Source: an uncultured Clostridia bacterium
GTDB taxonomy: Bacteria > Bacillota > Clostridia > TANB77 > CAG-508
DNA: 23,084 nucleotides
Assembly (NCBI GenBank): GCA_944391155.1
Contig: CALXSO010000009.1
Coordinates: forward strand, 1-23,084
Reading direction: 5' to 3'
A model generated the notes under the pieces. The model worked only from the letters and a program-made list of their open reading frames with translations. It had not been told where the DNA came from and searched no databases. Position 1 is the first letter of the stretch. Every line of letters begins with the position of its first letter. Made by a program: the position numbers and the translations under genes. Shown here piece by piece: positions 1 to 7,007 of the stretch.

Positions 1-696
1 TGTTTCAAAGCTTTCTCCTTGTCTTCCTTCAATTACTGCATTAGCCATAACATCTGCAATTAGTTTTACAGCTCTTATTGCATCATCATTTCCTGGTATT
101 GCATAATCCACTTCTTCTGGATTGCAGTTTGTATCTACTAAACCTATTACTGGTATATTTAACTTTTTAGCTTCTAATACTGCAATTCTTTCTTTTTTAG
201 GATCTACTAAGAATATAACTCCTGGTATTTTATCCATTTCTTTAATTCCACCTAAGTTTCTTTCTAACTTATCCATTTCTTTTTTTAATAATATTACTTC
301 TTTCTTAGGCAATACATCAAAAGTTCCATCTTCTTGCATTGTTTCTAGATCTTTTAATCTTTGTACTCTTGCTCTTATTGTATCAAAGTTTGTTAGCATT
401 CCTCCTAACCATCTTTGATCTACATAATACATTCCGCATTTTTCTGCTGCTTCTTTAACACATTCTTGTGCTTGTTTTTTTGTTCCTACAAATAAAACTG
501 TTTTTCCTTCTTCCGCTTGCTCTTTTAAGAATGCATATGCTTCATCTAATTTTTTTGATGTTTTTTGTAAATCGATGATATGAATTCCATTTCTGGCTTG
601 GAATATATATTCTGCCATTTTTGGATCCCATCTTCTTGTTTGATGTCCAAAATGAACACCTGCTTCAAGTAATTGTTTCATTGCAACTACTGCCAT
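1..696 (-). CDS. rpsB: 30S ribosomal protein S2 (3' end outside window)
   Basis: This encodes ribosomal protein S2 of the small subunit, which is needed for late 30S assembly and for S1/mRNA docking where S1 is present. The ATG is at 696, and the frame stays open to base 1, giving 232 residues; the usual length is about 235-260, so only a short C-terminus is missing. The start MAVVAMKQLLEAGVHFGH, the RRWDPKMAEYIF segment, the DQRWLGGMLTNF segment and the IPVIGLVDTNCNP segment are S2 hallmarks. A GGGAGG ribosome binding site lies just upstream. The gene has its own sigma-A promoter and a roughly 100-nt structured leader. In most Firmicutes tsf (EF-Ts) follows; it would lie off the left edge. 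Identity is certain. Confidence 0.98.
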   Translation of the reverse strand, partial: MAVVAMKQLLEAGVHFGHQTRRWDPKMAEYIFQARNGIHIIDLQKTSKKLDEAYAFLKEQAEEGKTVLFVGTKKQAQECVKEAAEKCGMYYVDQRWLGGMLTNFDTIRARVQRLKDLETMQEDGTFDVLPKKEVILLKKEMDKLERNLGGIKEMDKIPGVIFLVDPKKERIAVLEAKKLNIPVIGLVDTNCNPEEVDYAIPGNDDAIRAVKLIADVMANAVIEGRQGESFET

Positions 697-799
697 TTTT
701 AATTCCTCCCTTTTTTGTTTTTTTTCCATAAAGTTCATCGTTTAATCCGGACCAATTACTTGGCACACCCTTTTAAACTTGCTTTATGTGTTTATTCAC
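697..799 (-). promoter_or_regulatory. Structured 5' leader of rpsB, candidate S2 autoregulatory RNA
   Basis: The leader between the predicted transcription start (about 799) and the rpsB start folds into three nested helices. On the forward strand these are CATAAAG at 727-733 with CTTTATG at 782-788, GTTTAA at 740-745 with TTAAAC at 773-778, and CCAA at 752-755 with TTGG at 760-763. In the RNA the last helix is capped by GUAA, a GNRA tetraloop. Ribosomal protein operons are commonly regulated by the encoded protein binding its own leader. That this one binds S2 is inference. Confidence 0.6.
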
Positions 800-806
800 G
801 TTGTCT

Positions 807-835
807 ATTTTAACAGATTTTTACTATAATTGCAA
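807..835 (-). promoter_or_regulatory. Sigma-A promoter of rpsB
   Basis: On the minus strand the -35 hexamer TTGCAA (830-835) and the -10 hexamer TAAAAT (807-812) are separated by exactly 17 nt. This places the transcript start near 799, about 100 nt upstream of the rpsB ATG. Confidence 0.8.
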
Positions 836-989
836 GTACTTTTTTAAATTTCTTCATTTACAGTTACTATTCTGCTACCATTCAGACTAAAAACTTGTTT
901 GTAGGCTAAAATTCATTATAAGACTTTTTTATAAAAAATTAGACTTTAACCACGTTGAATAAATCAATAAATTCAATCTAGTCTAAACA

Positions 990-1033
990 GTAACACTATT
1001 CAGTATGACATAAAAGTAATCTGTCTGAAATGT
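990..1033 (+). repeat. Fragment of the ~158-bp MITE-like repeat (one end only)
   Basis: The segment starting GTAACACTATTCAGTATGAC and continuing through TAAAAGTAATCTGTCTGAAATGT matches the left end of the full copy at 22694-22851, including the CATAAAAGTAAT core. The similarity stops at about 1033, so the internal hairpin and the other end are missing. Bases 840-990 hold further scraps with GTTACTATTC and TTCAGACTA words that may be older debris; nothing coding is visible in 840-1043. Confidence 0.6.
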
Positions 1034-1043
1034 AACTTTGCAT

Positions 1044-1084
1044 AATCTGCATTGTAGCAATTGTAGCAATTCAGATTTTTTTTT
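1044..1084 (+). terminator. Orphan plus-strand terminator-like hairpin
   Basis: AATCTG (1044-1049) pairs with CAGATT (1072-1077). The stem continues after one mismatch as ATTG/CAAT, and a run of nine T residues follows (1076-1084). The loop contains a 9-bp word, ATTGTAGCA, in tandem. The T tract is on the plus strand, but no plus-strand gene lies upstream in the window, so it may end a non-coding transcript or be chance. Confidence 0.4.
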
Positions 1085-1101
1085 AATGACGTTCAAAAAG
1101 T

Positions 1102-1548
1102 TTATATCTGGATATTTTTATTCTGTATATCTTCTACTATTTTATTTTTAATCTCTGGTGGCATCAAATTTATTTTTCCTATATTTTCTATTTCTATTAA
1201 TTCCGGTAAATATTTACCACTTTCTATATATTTAGGATCTCCAGAAAATTCAGGTCCTTGTCCTGTTCCAAAAGTTCCTGCTACATACTCACATAAATAA
1301 AATATTTCTTTTTGATCAAATTTATCTGATGTAAATTCATATAGTTTTTTCACTATCTTTATATCTATCCCAAATTCTTCTTTTACTTCTCTTTTTGTTC
1401 CTTCCTCGGTAGTTTCTCCTTCTTCTAATCCTCCACCAGGCAAAGTATAATATTCTGGCATTTCTGGTCTTTTTAATACATCTTTTCTATGCATTACAGC
1501 TAATTTTTCATCAATAAAAATTATTCCCGCTACTCTTATTCTTTTCAT
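1102..1548 (-). CDS. Nudix hydrolase (MutT/ADP-ribose pyrophosphatase-like)
   Basis: This is a small (148 aa) cytoplasmic Nudix-fold pyrophosphohydrolase that cleaves a nucleoside diphosphate linked to another group. The substrate cannot be told from sequence. The Nudix box is complete and canonical (residues about 39-61): GGLEEGE followed seven residues later by REVKEEFGI, fitting Gx5Ex7REUxEExGU, so the Mg-binding glutamates are present. The protein is only slightly larger than a bare Nudix domain. I chose the ATG at 1548 because GGAGG lies 7 nt upstream. An in-frame ATG two codons earlier is too close to that site, and a start at 1578 has no ribosome binding site. The gene stands alone, and the second conserved hairpin repeat of this window lies in its upstream region (1600-1665). 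It could be a housecleaning enzyme. Confidence 0.9.
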   Translation of the reverse strand: MKRIRVAGIIFIDEKLAVMHRKDVLKRPEMPEYYTLPGGGLEEGETTEEGTKREVKEEFGIDIKIVKKLYEFTSDKFDQKEIFYLCEYVAGTFGTGQGPEFSGDPKYIESGKYLPELIEIENIGKINLMPPEIKNKIVEDIQNKNIQI

Positions 1549-1599
1549 TTTCATACCTCCATTAACAAATTCTATCAAAAATGAAAAATTTTTTCAACT

Positions 1600-1665
1600 T
1601 TTGTAATCTATAAGAAAAATCAAACTATATTTTAACTCTATGTGAATTTTTCCGTATATAACAAG
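1600..1665 (-). repeat. Conserved hairpin element, copy C (upstream of Nudix gene)
   Basis: On the minus strand this begins CTTGTTATATACGGAAAAAT and reaches TTTTTCTTATAG about 45 nt later. The two arms pair (GGAAAAAT with ATTTTTCT, then TATA with TATA past a bulged C). It shares TTGTTRTATACGGAAAAWT and the following CACATAG with copy A (3050-3117), and more loosely with copy B. A TGAAAAA-A-TTTTTCA palindrome followed by five T residues comes next, before the Nudix ribosome binding site. Confidence 0.55.
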
Positions 1666-1708
1666 AAAACAGATCCTTAATTTTATAATAGACTGCATTA
1701 TCTTAATA

Positions 1709-1867
1709 GTTACAATTCAGTCTTTATTTTGTATGGTAGTCTAAAATGTTGATATATAAGCATTTTTTGTCAAAGACTAATAGGTAGACCTAAAGCTTTT
1801 TTTTTACAAAAAAACTTATATATCAACATTTCAGACGGATTACTTTTATGCCATGTTGAATAGTAAA
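1709..1867 (-). mobile_element. MITE-like element, full copy (159 bp)
   Basis: This copy is inverted relative to that at 22694-22851. It begins GTTACAATTCAG and ends TGTTGAATAGTAA, with an internal inverted repeat of about 30 bp (arms about 1738-1770 and 1806-1836) around a loop containing TAGGTAGACCTA. The flanks TCTTAATA (1701-1708) and ACTTAATA (1868-1875) match at 7 of 8 positions, which is consistent with an 8-bp target duplication. It carries no ORF of its own and would have to be moved in trans. Its right end lies about 40 bp from the promoter region of the gene at 1970. Confidence 0.75.
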
Positions 1868-1907
1868 ACTTAATAAATAATTTTTTACAAAAACTTGCAT
1901 TTTTCTC

Positions 1908-1941
1908 TTGAATTTATTTTTATTTTAGTATAGTATATAAT
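1908..1941 (+). promoter_or_regulatory. Probable promoter of the DUF4912 gene
   Basis: TTGAAT (1908-1913) is followed after 17 nt by TAGTAT (1931-1936), which overlaps a better-looking TATAAT at 1936-1941 with a longer spacer. Either would start a short leader to the AGGAGG-preceded ATG at 1970. Confidence 0.45.
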
Positions 1942-1969
1942 AGGAAAATTAAAACATAGGAGGATAAAA

Positions 1970-2974
1970 ATGCCAAGAAAAACAAAAGAACTAAGTGAAG
2001 AAAAAGAAACAAAAAAAACTACTTCAAATATAAATAAAGTAGAACCAAAAATTACAAGTAAAAAAGAAATAGGTACAAAGAAAAGTTTATCTGATACTAA
2101 GCCTAAAAAAGGTACTAAAACTTCTGTTATAACCACAAAAAAAACTAACAGTAAAGTAGTATCTGATAATAAAAAAACAACTACAAAGAAATCTATAAAT
2201 AGTAAATCTAATTCTACGAAAACTTCAACAAAGAAGTCTTCAACTACTAAATCAAAAAAGGAACTTTCTAAAAAAGTCTCTACAACTAAATCTAAAAACT
2301 TAAAAAAAGTTACTAAAAAAGATAGTTTTGTTCAAAATGAATATTATGATTTACCATATAGATATAATCAAACTGTAGTTAAAGTTTTGGCTCAAACTCC
2401 TAATAATTTATTCATCTATTGGGATATTTCAGATGAAGATAGAAAAAATCTTAAAAAGCAATATGGTGAAAACTTTTTCGAAGTAACTTACCCTGTACTT
2501 ATTGTTTATAATGATACTCTTAATTATCACTTTGAAGTATCTATAAATGATTTCGCAAACAGTTGGTATTTACATGTCAATGATAGTAAATCTGATTATA
2601 GAATAGAATTAGGAAGACGCCCTATTGATTATAATAAATTTAATGAAAATATAAAAACAATTAACAAAGATATTTCAAACAACATTAGTTATATTCATAT
2701 TTCTACTTCAAATGAGATTGAATCACCAAATGATAGGATTTTATATAATAAAGAACAAAAAATGGTTTATTATAGAAATGTAAAAACAAATCAAACAATT
2801 TCAAAACCAATTACTTCTTTATCTTTCATTCAAAACATGGGAAAAATCTATAATATTTATGATTTTTATAAAAAACTTTATAATGAAGAAAATATAGAAG
2901 ACTTATATAATTTATCAAATCCTTCTTCTGGAAATCCTACTTCTGGTAGACCATCATCTAGTAATTTTCGTTAA
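1970..2974 (+). CDS. DUF4912 domain protein with Lys/Ser/Thr-rich N-terminal tail
   Basis: This 334-residue protein has no established function. Residues 1-118 are low-complexity and very basic, made of repeated KK, TK, ST and SK words, and are almost certainly disordered. From about 128 to 225 there is a DUF4912 domain, recognised by NQTVVKVLAQTPNNLFIYWD, the following D/E-rich helix and the RIELGRRP strand. The C-terminus is a short Ser/Gly/Pro/Asn-rich tail. There is no signal peptide or membrane segment. The start is fixed by AGGAGG spaced before ATG. The gene is followed 217 bp downstream on the same strand by the GH57 branching enzyme; in Clostridia DUF4912 genes are often found beside GH57/DUF1957 genes, so a role in glucan storage is plausible but unproven. 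The basic tail could bind polyanions; that is inference. Confidence 0.85.
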   Translation: MPRKTKELSEEKETKKTTSNINKVEPKITSKKEIGTKKSLSDTKPKKGTKTSVITTKKTNSKVVSDNKKTTTKKSINSKSNSTKTSTKKSSTTKSKKELSKKVSTTKSKNLKKVTKKDSFVQNEYYDLPYRYNQTVVKVLAQTPNNLFIYWDISDEDRKNLKKQYGENFFEVTYPVLIVYNDTLNYHFEVSINDFANSWYLHVNDSKSDYRIELGRRPIDYNKFNENIKTINKDISNNISYIHISTSNEIESPNDRILYNKEQKMVYYRNVKTNQTISKPITSLSFIQNMGKIYNIYDFYKKLYNEENIEDLYNLSNPSSGNPTSGRPSSSNFR

Positions 2975-3049
2975 TACTAATTATAAATTAGAAATATAGC
3001 AAAACTACTATTTGCAAGACTCAAACAGATATTTTATTGATAACCATTC

Positions 3050-3117
3050 TTGTTGTATACGGAAAATCCACATAGTATCAAGATAAAACTCATTTTTCCC
3101 TATACAATAAAAATACG
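3050..3117 (+). repeat. Conserved hairpin element, copy A (upstream of GH57 gene)
   Basis: TTGTATA (3053-3059) pairs with TATACAA (3101-3107), and GGAAAA (3061-3066) pairs with TTTTCC (3094-3099), separated only by a C/C mismatch. This gives a long, nearly perfect hairpin. The sequence CTTGTTGTATACGGAAAAT is shared with copies B and C, and the 3' part AATAAAAATA is shared with copy B. A separate terminator-like hairpin follows directly at 3119-3160. Confidence 0.6.
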
Positions 3118-3118
3118 A

Positions 3119-3160
3119 GTAAATTAGCAAATTAATTTTAATATAGCTAATTTACTTTTT
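3119..3160 (+). terminator. Rho-independent terminator-like hairpin before the GH57 gene
   Basis: GTAAATTAGC (3119-3128) and GCTAATTTAC (3146-3155) form a perfect 10-bp stem with a 17-nt loop, followed by TTTTT. It lies 145 bp after the DUF4912 stop and 31 bp before the GH57 start. It could end the first transcript or act as an attenuator in a GH57 leader together with the hairpin at 3053-3107. Confidence 0.65.
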
Positions 3161-3191
3161 AATAAGTATAATTTGATAGGAGATTTTTATA

Positions 3192-4778
3192 ATGCAAGAG
3201 AAAAAAGGATACGTAAGTTTTGTATTACATGCACATTTACCTTTTATACATCATCCAGAAAGTGATGATTATTTAGAGGAATCTTGGTTATATGAAGCAA
3301 TTTCAGAAACATATATACCATTACTTACAAATTTTAAAAAATTAGTTGATGAAGGTGTTGATTTTCGTATTACAATGTCAATCACACCTCCTCTACTTTC
3401 AATGCTAGATAATAAATTATTGCAAAAAAAATATATTAGATACCTAAAACAACTTATTGAACTATCTGAAAAAGAAATTAAAAGAACATCATATGATAAA
3501 CGATTAAATGAATTATCTCATTACTATTACGAAAGATATTCTAATGATTTACATTTATTTAAAAATGTTTATAACTGTAATCTAATACAAGCTTTCAAGC
3601 ATTTTCAAGACATCGGTGTCTTAGAAATAATAACTTGTGGTGCAACTCATGGTTATTTTCCAATATTATATGTTAATGAAAAAACCGTAAAAGCTCAAAT
3701 AGGAGTTGGCGTTCAAACTTATGAAAAATATTTTGGTAGAAAACCTAGAGGCATTTGGCTTCCTGAATGTGGTTACATCCCAGAAGCTGACAAATATCTT
3801 AAAGAATTTGGAATACAATATATAATTACAGAAACTCACGGAATTTTATATGCTGATCCTACCCCTGTTTATGGAACATTTGCACCAATAGTTTCACCAG
3901 AAGGTGTCGTTGCTTTTGGTAGAGATATTGAATCATCACGACAAGTTTGGAGTTCCATAAATGGATATCCTGGAGATTTTAATTATCGTGAATTTTATCG
4001 TGATATAGGATATGATGCTGATTATGACTATATAAAGCCATATATTGCCCATAATGGTGTTCGTGTTCATACAGGTATTAAATATTATCGAATAACAGGA
4101 AAAACAGAATTTAAAGATTATTATAATATTCAATGGGCTAAAGACTCAGCAGAAAGACAAGCTGGTCACTTCTTAGACTGTAGAACTAAACAAATAAATG
4201 ATCTTGCCCAATATATGGATAAACCTCCAATTATATTATGCCCTTATGATGCTGAACTATATGGTCATTGGTGGTATGAAGGACCTTATTGGCTTTATAT
4301 TTTATTTAAAAAAATCTACTATGATGACTGTAGTTTCAAGCTTATCACACCATCTGAATATATCGATAAATACCCTGAAATTCAAGTTTCTACTCCTTGT
4401 CGTTCAAGTTGGGGTGCTAATGGCTATAGTGAAGTATGGCTAAATCCTACAAATGATTATGTACATAGACACTTACATGTTGCTGGAGATAGAATGTGTG
4501 AGCTTGCAAATAGTTACCCAAATAGTAAAGGGCTACAAAAAAAGGCTTTAAATCAATGTGCAAGAGAATTGTTATTAGCTCAAAGCAGTGACTGGCTATT
4601 TATAATAACTAATGGTACCATGGTAGATTATGCTAAGAAAAGAATTAAAGATCACATCGGACGTTTTACTAAATTATATTATCAAATAAAAAACGACGAT
4701 ATTGATGAAAAATTTTTAAATGATATTTATAAAAAAGATTGTATTTTCCCTGACATTGATTATATGATTTATTCTTAA
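3192..4778 (+). CDS. GH57 family 1,4-alpha-glucan branching enzyme
   Basis: This 528-residue cytoplasmic enzyme should cut alpha-1,4 glucan and reattach the piece through an alpha-1,6 link, as in glycogen synthesis. The N-terminal strand with VLHAHLPF (12-19) is the GH57 start. The nucleophile is expected at E192 in GIWLPECGYIPEA, and the acid/base Asp at D353 in CPYDAELYGHWWYEGP. Both sit in the motifs conserved in characterised GH57 branching enzymes. The C-terminal helical part corresponds to the DUF1957 region, and length is in the family range (about 520-560). AGGAG precedes the ATG. The upstream partner is the DUF4912 gene. No other glycogen genes are in the window, so the pathway context is incomplete. 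An amylopullulanase or 4-alpha-glucanotransferase is less likely because of the DUF1957-type C-terminus and the YDAELYGHWWYEGP motif. Confidence 0.88.
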   Translation: MQEKKGYVSFVLHAHLPFIHHPESDDYLEESWLYEAISETYIPLLTNFKKLVDEGVDFRITMSITPPLLSMLDNKLLQKKYIRYLKQLIELSEKEIKRTSYDKRLNELSHYYYERYSNDLHLFKNVYNCNLIQAFKHFQDIGVLEIITCGATHGYFPILYVNEKTVKAQIGVGVQTYEKYFGRKPRGIWLPECGYIPEADKYLKEFGIQYIITETHGILYADPTPVYGTFAPIVSPEGVVAFGRDIESSRQVWSSINGYPGDFNYREFYRDIGYDADYDYIKPYIAHNGVRVHTGIKYYRITGKTEFKDYYNIQWAKDSAERQAGHFLDCRTKQINDLAQYMDKPPIILCPYDAELYGHWWYEGPYWLYILFKKIYYDDCSFKLITPSEYIDKYPEIQVSTPCRSSWGANGYSEVWLNPTNDYVHRHLHVAGDRMCELANSYPNSKGLQKKALNQCARELLLAQSSDWLFIITNGTMVDYAKKRIKDHIGRFTKLYYQIKNDDIDEKFLNDIYKKDCIFPDIDYMIYS

Positions 4779-4854
4779 CTAAAAACATGAATTTAATATT
4801 GTCTCAAAATTAAAAAATATATCTAAATGCAAAAATATAAGATATTCAAGCTTT

Positions 4855-4920
4855 TTTGTTGTATATCGGAAAATACATTCTAAAGCAAGATAGAAATCGA
4901 TTTATCTATTTAATAAAAAT
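4855..4920 (+). repeat. Conserved hairpin element, copy B (downstream of GH57 gene)
   Basis: This starts TTTGTTGTATATCGGAAAAT and ends TTTAATAAAAATA, aligning with copy A along its whole length (shared AGCAAGATAGAAA-like centre versus ATCAAGATAAAA in A). Pairing of the arms is weaker than in A but the order of paired blocks is kept. It runs directly into a strong terminator hairpin, as copy A does, although the terminator sequences are unrelated. Confidence 0.55.
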
Positions 4921-4958
4921 ATAGACGGAATCAATGCCATAGTTCCGTCTATATTTTT
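4915..4958 (+). terminator. Strong terminator between the GH57 and YtxC genes
   Basis: A perfect 16-bp stem is formed by AAAAATATAGACGGAA (4915-4930) and its complement (4943-4958) around a 12-nt loop, ending in TTTTT. A-rich and T-rich flanks make it potentially bidirectional, but no minus-strand gene reads into it. The remaining gap from 4959 to 5157 is AT-rich and shows only a possible -10 TATAAT at about 5099-5104 with no convincing -35. Confidence 0.85.
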
Positions 4959-5157
4959 ACCTTTTTAAAAATATGAAGATACATCCTTCATTTCTTATTT
5001 TATTTTCAATCCCTAACTTTATATTTTTCAATCTTATTTTTTATTGTATAGAAAACAATATTATAATCTTAGACAATCTCACTTTTTCAAAAAAAGCATA
5101 TAATAATGTATAACTTCAATTATTTAGTAGATACTAGTAAAGAAGGGAGATTGTTTG

Positions 5158-6060
5158 ATGAAATCAATATGTATAAAAACAAATAATTCTAATTTACTAG
5201 ATTATCTATATAATGAATTCAAACAAATTGATTCAGACAACATTTGTTTTTCTATCAATGAATTCAAAAAATTCAAAAACATTATCATACATTACAATGG
5301 TAACGATTTACCTTCTTTCATAAAAAAAATATCTTCAATTTTATCATATCTTGTCATAGATGAATTTGAAGAAGATTTATTAAAAAAAATAATATTTAAA
5401 AATTACTTTTATTTTGATAATAAAGAAAAGGAACAGATATTAAATATTTGTTTTGACATTTTCTCTGATGATTTTACTAATCAATTTGATAAAAAATTTA
5501 ATATTTTATTAAAAGCCTTTTCAAAATATTTACGCAATAATAAGGTTCTCTTTTTAAGTGGTTTTATTAATTTTAGATTACCTAATTACAATAAATTATT
5601 AGAATCTACAGTTGATGATGCAGTTAATTCCTTTATTGTTGAAAAAGAATATTTAGAATTTGTCTCTCTATTAAAATTATACATTTCCACTCAAGCTTCT
5701 CAAATAGATACTATTCATCTAATATATTCAGATGAAAATTCAATTTTATTAGATAATAATAAGAATATTATTCCTTTCTCAGAAGATTTATTAAAAACTA
5801 AATATTTGTCTGATATTTCTTTTTCAAAAAATGATTATATTTTAAACACTCTTCTCAATCTAATTCCCAAAAAAATATATATTCATTTAGTTAACAATTA
5901 TGTAGATGATTTCATAAATACTGTTTCAATTATTTTTGAAAATAGAATTGAATTTTGTAATGATTGTAATATTTGTAAATTATATAAAAATATACCCAAT
6001 CATAAAGAACATATCAAAAAATTAAATTTAATAAATAAAAACAATATCTCACTTTCTTGA
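5158..6060 (+). CDS. ytxC: YtxC-family sporulation protein
   Basis: This 300-residue protein resembles the putative sporulation protein YtxC found across endospore formers; its biochemical role is unknown. The family's central block is recognisable as FLSGFINFRLPNYNKLLE followed by VDDAVNSFIVEKEYLEFVSLLKLYI (about residues 136-178). The C-terminus carries closely spaced cysteines, CNDCNIC (about 276-282), which could bind a metal. There is no signal peptide or clear transmembrane helix. I chose ATG 5158 because GGGAG ends 8 nt upstream; the codon before it is TTG, an alternative start one residue longer. The left arm of a terminator lies inside the last codons. It follows the glucan genes but has a long separate upstream region. 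Family identity is likely; function is open. Confidence 0.75.
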   Translation: MKSICIKTNNSNLLDYLYNEFKQIDSDNICFSINEFKKFKNIIIHYNGNDLPSFIKKISSILSYLVIDEFEEDLLKKIIFKNYFYFDNKEKEQILNICFDIFSDDFTNQFDKKFNILLKAFSKYLRNNKVLFLSGFINFRLPNYNKLLESTVDDAVNSFIVEKEYLEFVSLLKLYISTQASQIDTIHLIYSDENSILLDNNKNIIPFSEDLLKTKYLSDISFSKNDYILNTLLNLIPKKIYIHLVNNYVDDFINTVSIIFENRIEFCNDCNICKLYKNIPNHKEHIKKLNLINKNNISLS

Positions 6061-6113
6061 ATGCAATTTTTATCTTTTTTTAAAATTCACATCAATCTTG
6101 AGATATTGTTTTT
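6037..6113. terminator. Bidirectional terminator between converging genes
   Basis: AAAACAATATCTCA (within the last codons of the gene ending at 6060) is complementary to TGAGATATTGTTTT at 6099-6112. T-rich DNA follows on the plus strand and the A-rich left arm gives T residues on the minus strand. It sits between a plus-strand gene ending at 6060 and a minus-strand gene ending at 6146, so it can serve both. The loop is long (about 47 nt). Confidence 0.6.
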
Positions 6114-6145
6114 ACAATTTACAGCTTTTTATAATATATATTTAA

Positions 6146-6976
6146 CTAATCATCTATCATCATATAACTAGAAACTGAATTTATTCCCTCTTCTAATCCT
6201 GGATATAAAGCCCTTTCCAAATTTTCATCAGAATTTATTTTCCATTTTCCTTCTGTTTTTGTTAAATTAATTGTTTCTGTTACAGTTTCATTACCAATAG
6301 ACTCATTTTTTATTTCATCTAATAATAATTGAAATTCTTCTTCTTCTGAAATATCTTCATTATTTAAAAACTTTTGAAACATTGTTTGAATATAATTTTT
6401 AAAAGCTGTTTCATAATTTTTATTTGTTACTTCAATTTCAACCGTTGCTACATCATTTTGTTGATTTACTGATTTAATATTCCAATCAAGTGATTGAAAT
6501 AATATATTTTCATTATCTTTCTCATTTTCTTTTTCGATTTTTTCATCTATTTCAAGAGCTTCTTTTGATAATGAAATTTCATCATATGATACATATTGAT
6601 TTACTTTATCAATATCTCCTTCTTTTAAAGCTTTAAACATATTATTGACTGCTTTTTCAGGTGTAGGTATAGCCAAATATATTAATCCTATTATTGCTAA
6701 CAATATAACAATAATTGCTAAAACTCTTACTAAAAATCCTTTTCGATTTTCTTTTTTTGATTCATCTTTTACTTTTGTCTTTTTACTTCCTTTAACATTT
6801 TTACCACTTTGCACTGTATCTTCTTTCTTTTTTACTTTTTCAAATTTAGGTTTTTCTTCCTTTCCTATTTGAGTATTTTCTGTTTTTATTGCTTGCTTCT
6901 CTTCTTTTTTTTCATTACTTTCTACTTTTTTTTCTTCAACTTTCTCTATTTTTTCTCCTTTATTCTCTTCTGCCAT
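6146..6976 (-). CDS. Single-pass membrane protein with DUF4878/DUF5105-like extracellular domain
   Basis: Function unknown. This 276-residue protein has three parts: a highly charged Lys/Glu-rich N-terminus (1-80) expected to be cytoplasmic and disordered, one membrane helix (about 81-103, FLVRVLAIIVILLAIIGLIY), and an outside domain (about 105-270). The outside domain starts PEKAVNNMFKALKEGDIDKV and ends with a TKTEGKWKI strand, a pattern typical of small NTF2/lumazine-like domains such as DUF4878 or DUF5105 in Clostridia. There is no lipobox. AGGAGGT precedes the ATG, and a textbook sigma-A promoter lies just upstream, so it is expressed separately from gpr although on the same strand. A role in envelope sensing or sporulation is only a guess. 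The domain call is by pattern and moderate. Confidence 0.7.
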   Translation of the reverse strand: MAEENKGEKIEKVEEKKVESNEKKEEKQAIKTENTQIGKEEKPKFEKVKKKEDTVQSGKNVKGSKKTKVKDESKKENRKGFLVRVLAIIVILLAIIGLIYLAIPTPEKAVNNMFKALKEGDIDKVNQYVSYDEISLSKEALEIDEKIEKENEKDNENILFQSLDWNIKSVNQQNDVATVEIEVTNKNYETAFKNYIQTMFQKFLNNEDISEEEEFQLLLDEIKNESIGNETVTETINLTKTEGKWKINSDENLERALYPGLEEGINSVSSYMMIDD

Positions 6977-7007
6977 TTTTACTACCTCCTTTTATTTTTA
7001 TGCTTAC

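Noticed and set aside
862..994. Possible extra element from GTTACTATTC to CAGTAAC (133 bp)
   Set aside because: The ends resemble the repeat family, but the interior does not match, no hairpin is kept and the flanks show no duplication. It is treated as debris, not a separate element.
1048..1072. Tandem ATTGTAGCA repeat
   Set aside because: Only two units are present, inside a hairpin loop. It is not a CRISPR array or a meaningful variable repeat.
1885..2136. Minus-strand 83-codon frame overlapping the DUF4912 gene start
   Set aside because: It is a complement of the Lys-rich tail (giving Phe/Leu/Val/Ser), with no ribosome binding site and crossing a promoter region.
5073..5108. Sigma-E/sigma-K promoter for ytxC (CATATAAT near 5097)
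   Set aside because: The -10 looks suggestive, but I could not find a -35 at the right spacing, so it was not listed as a feature.
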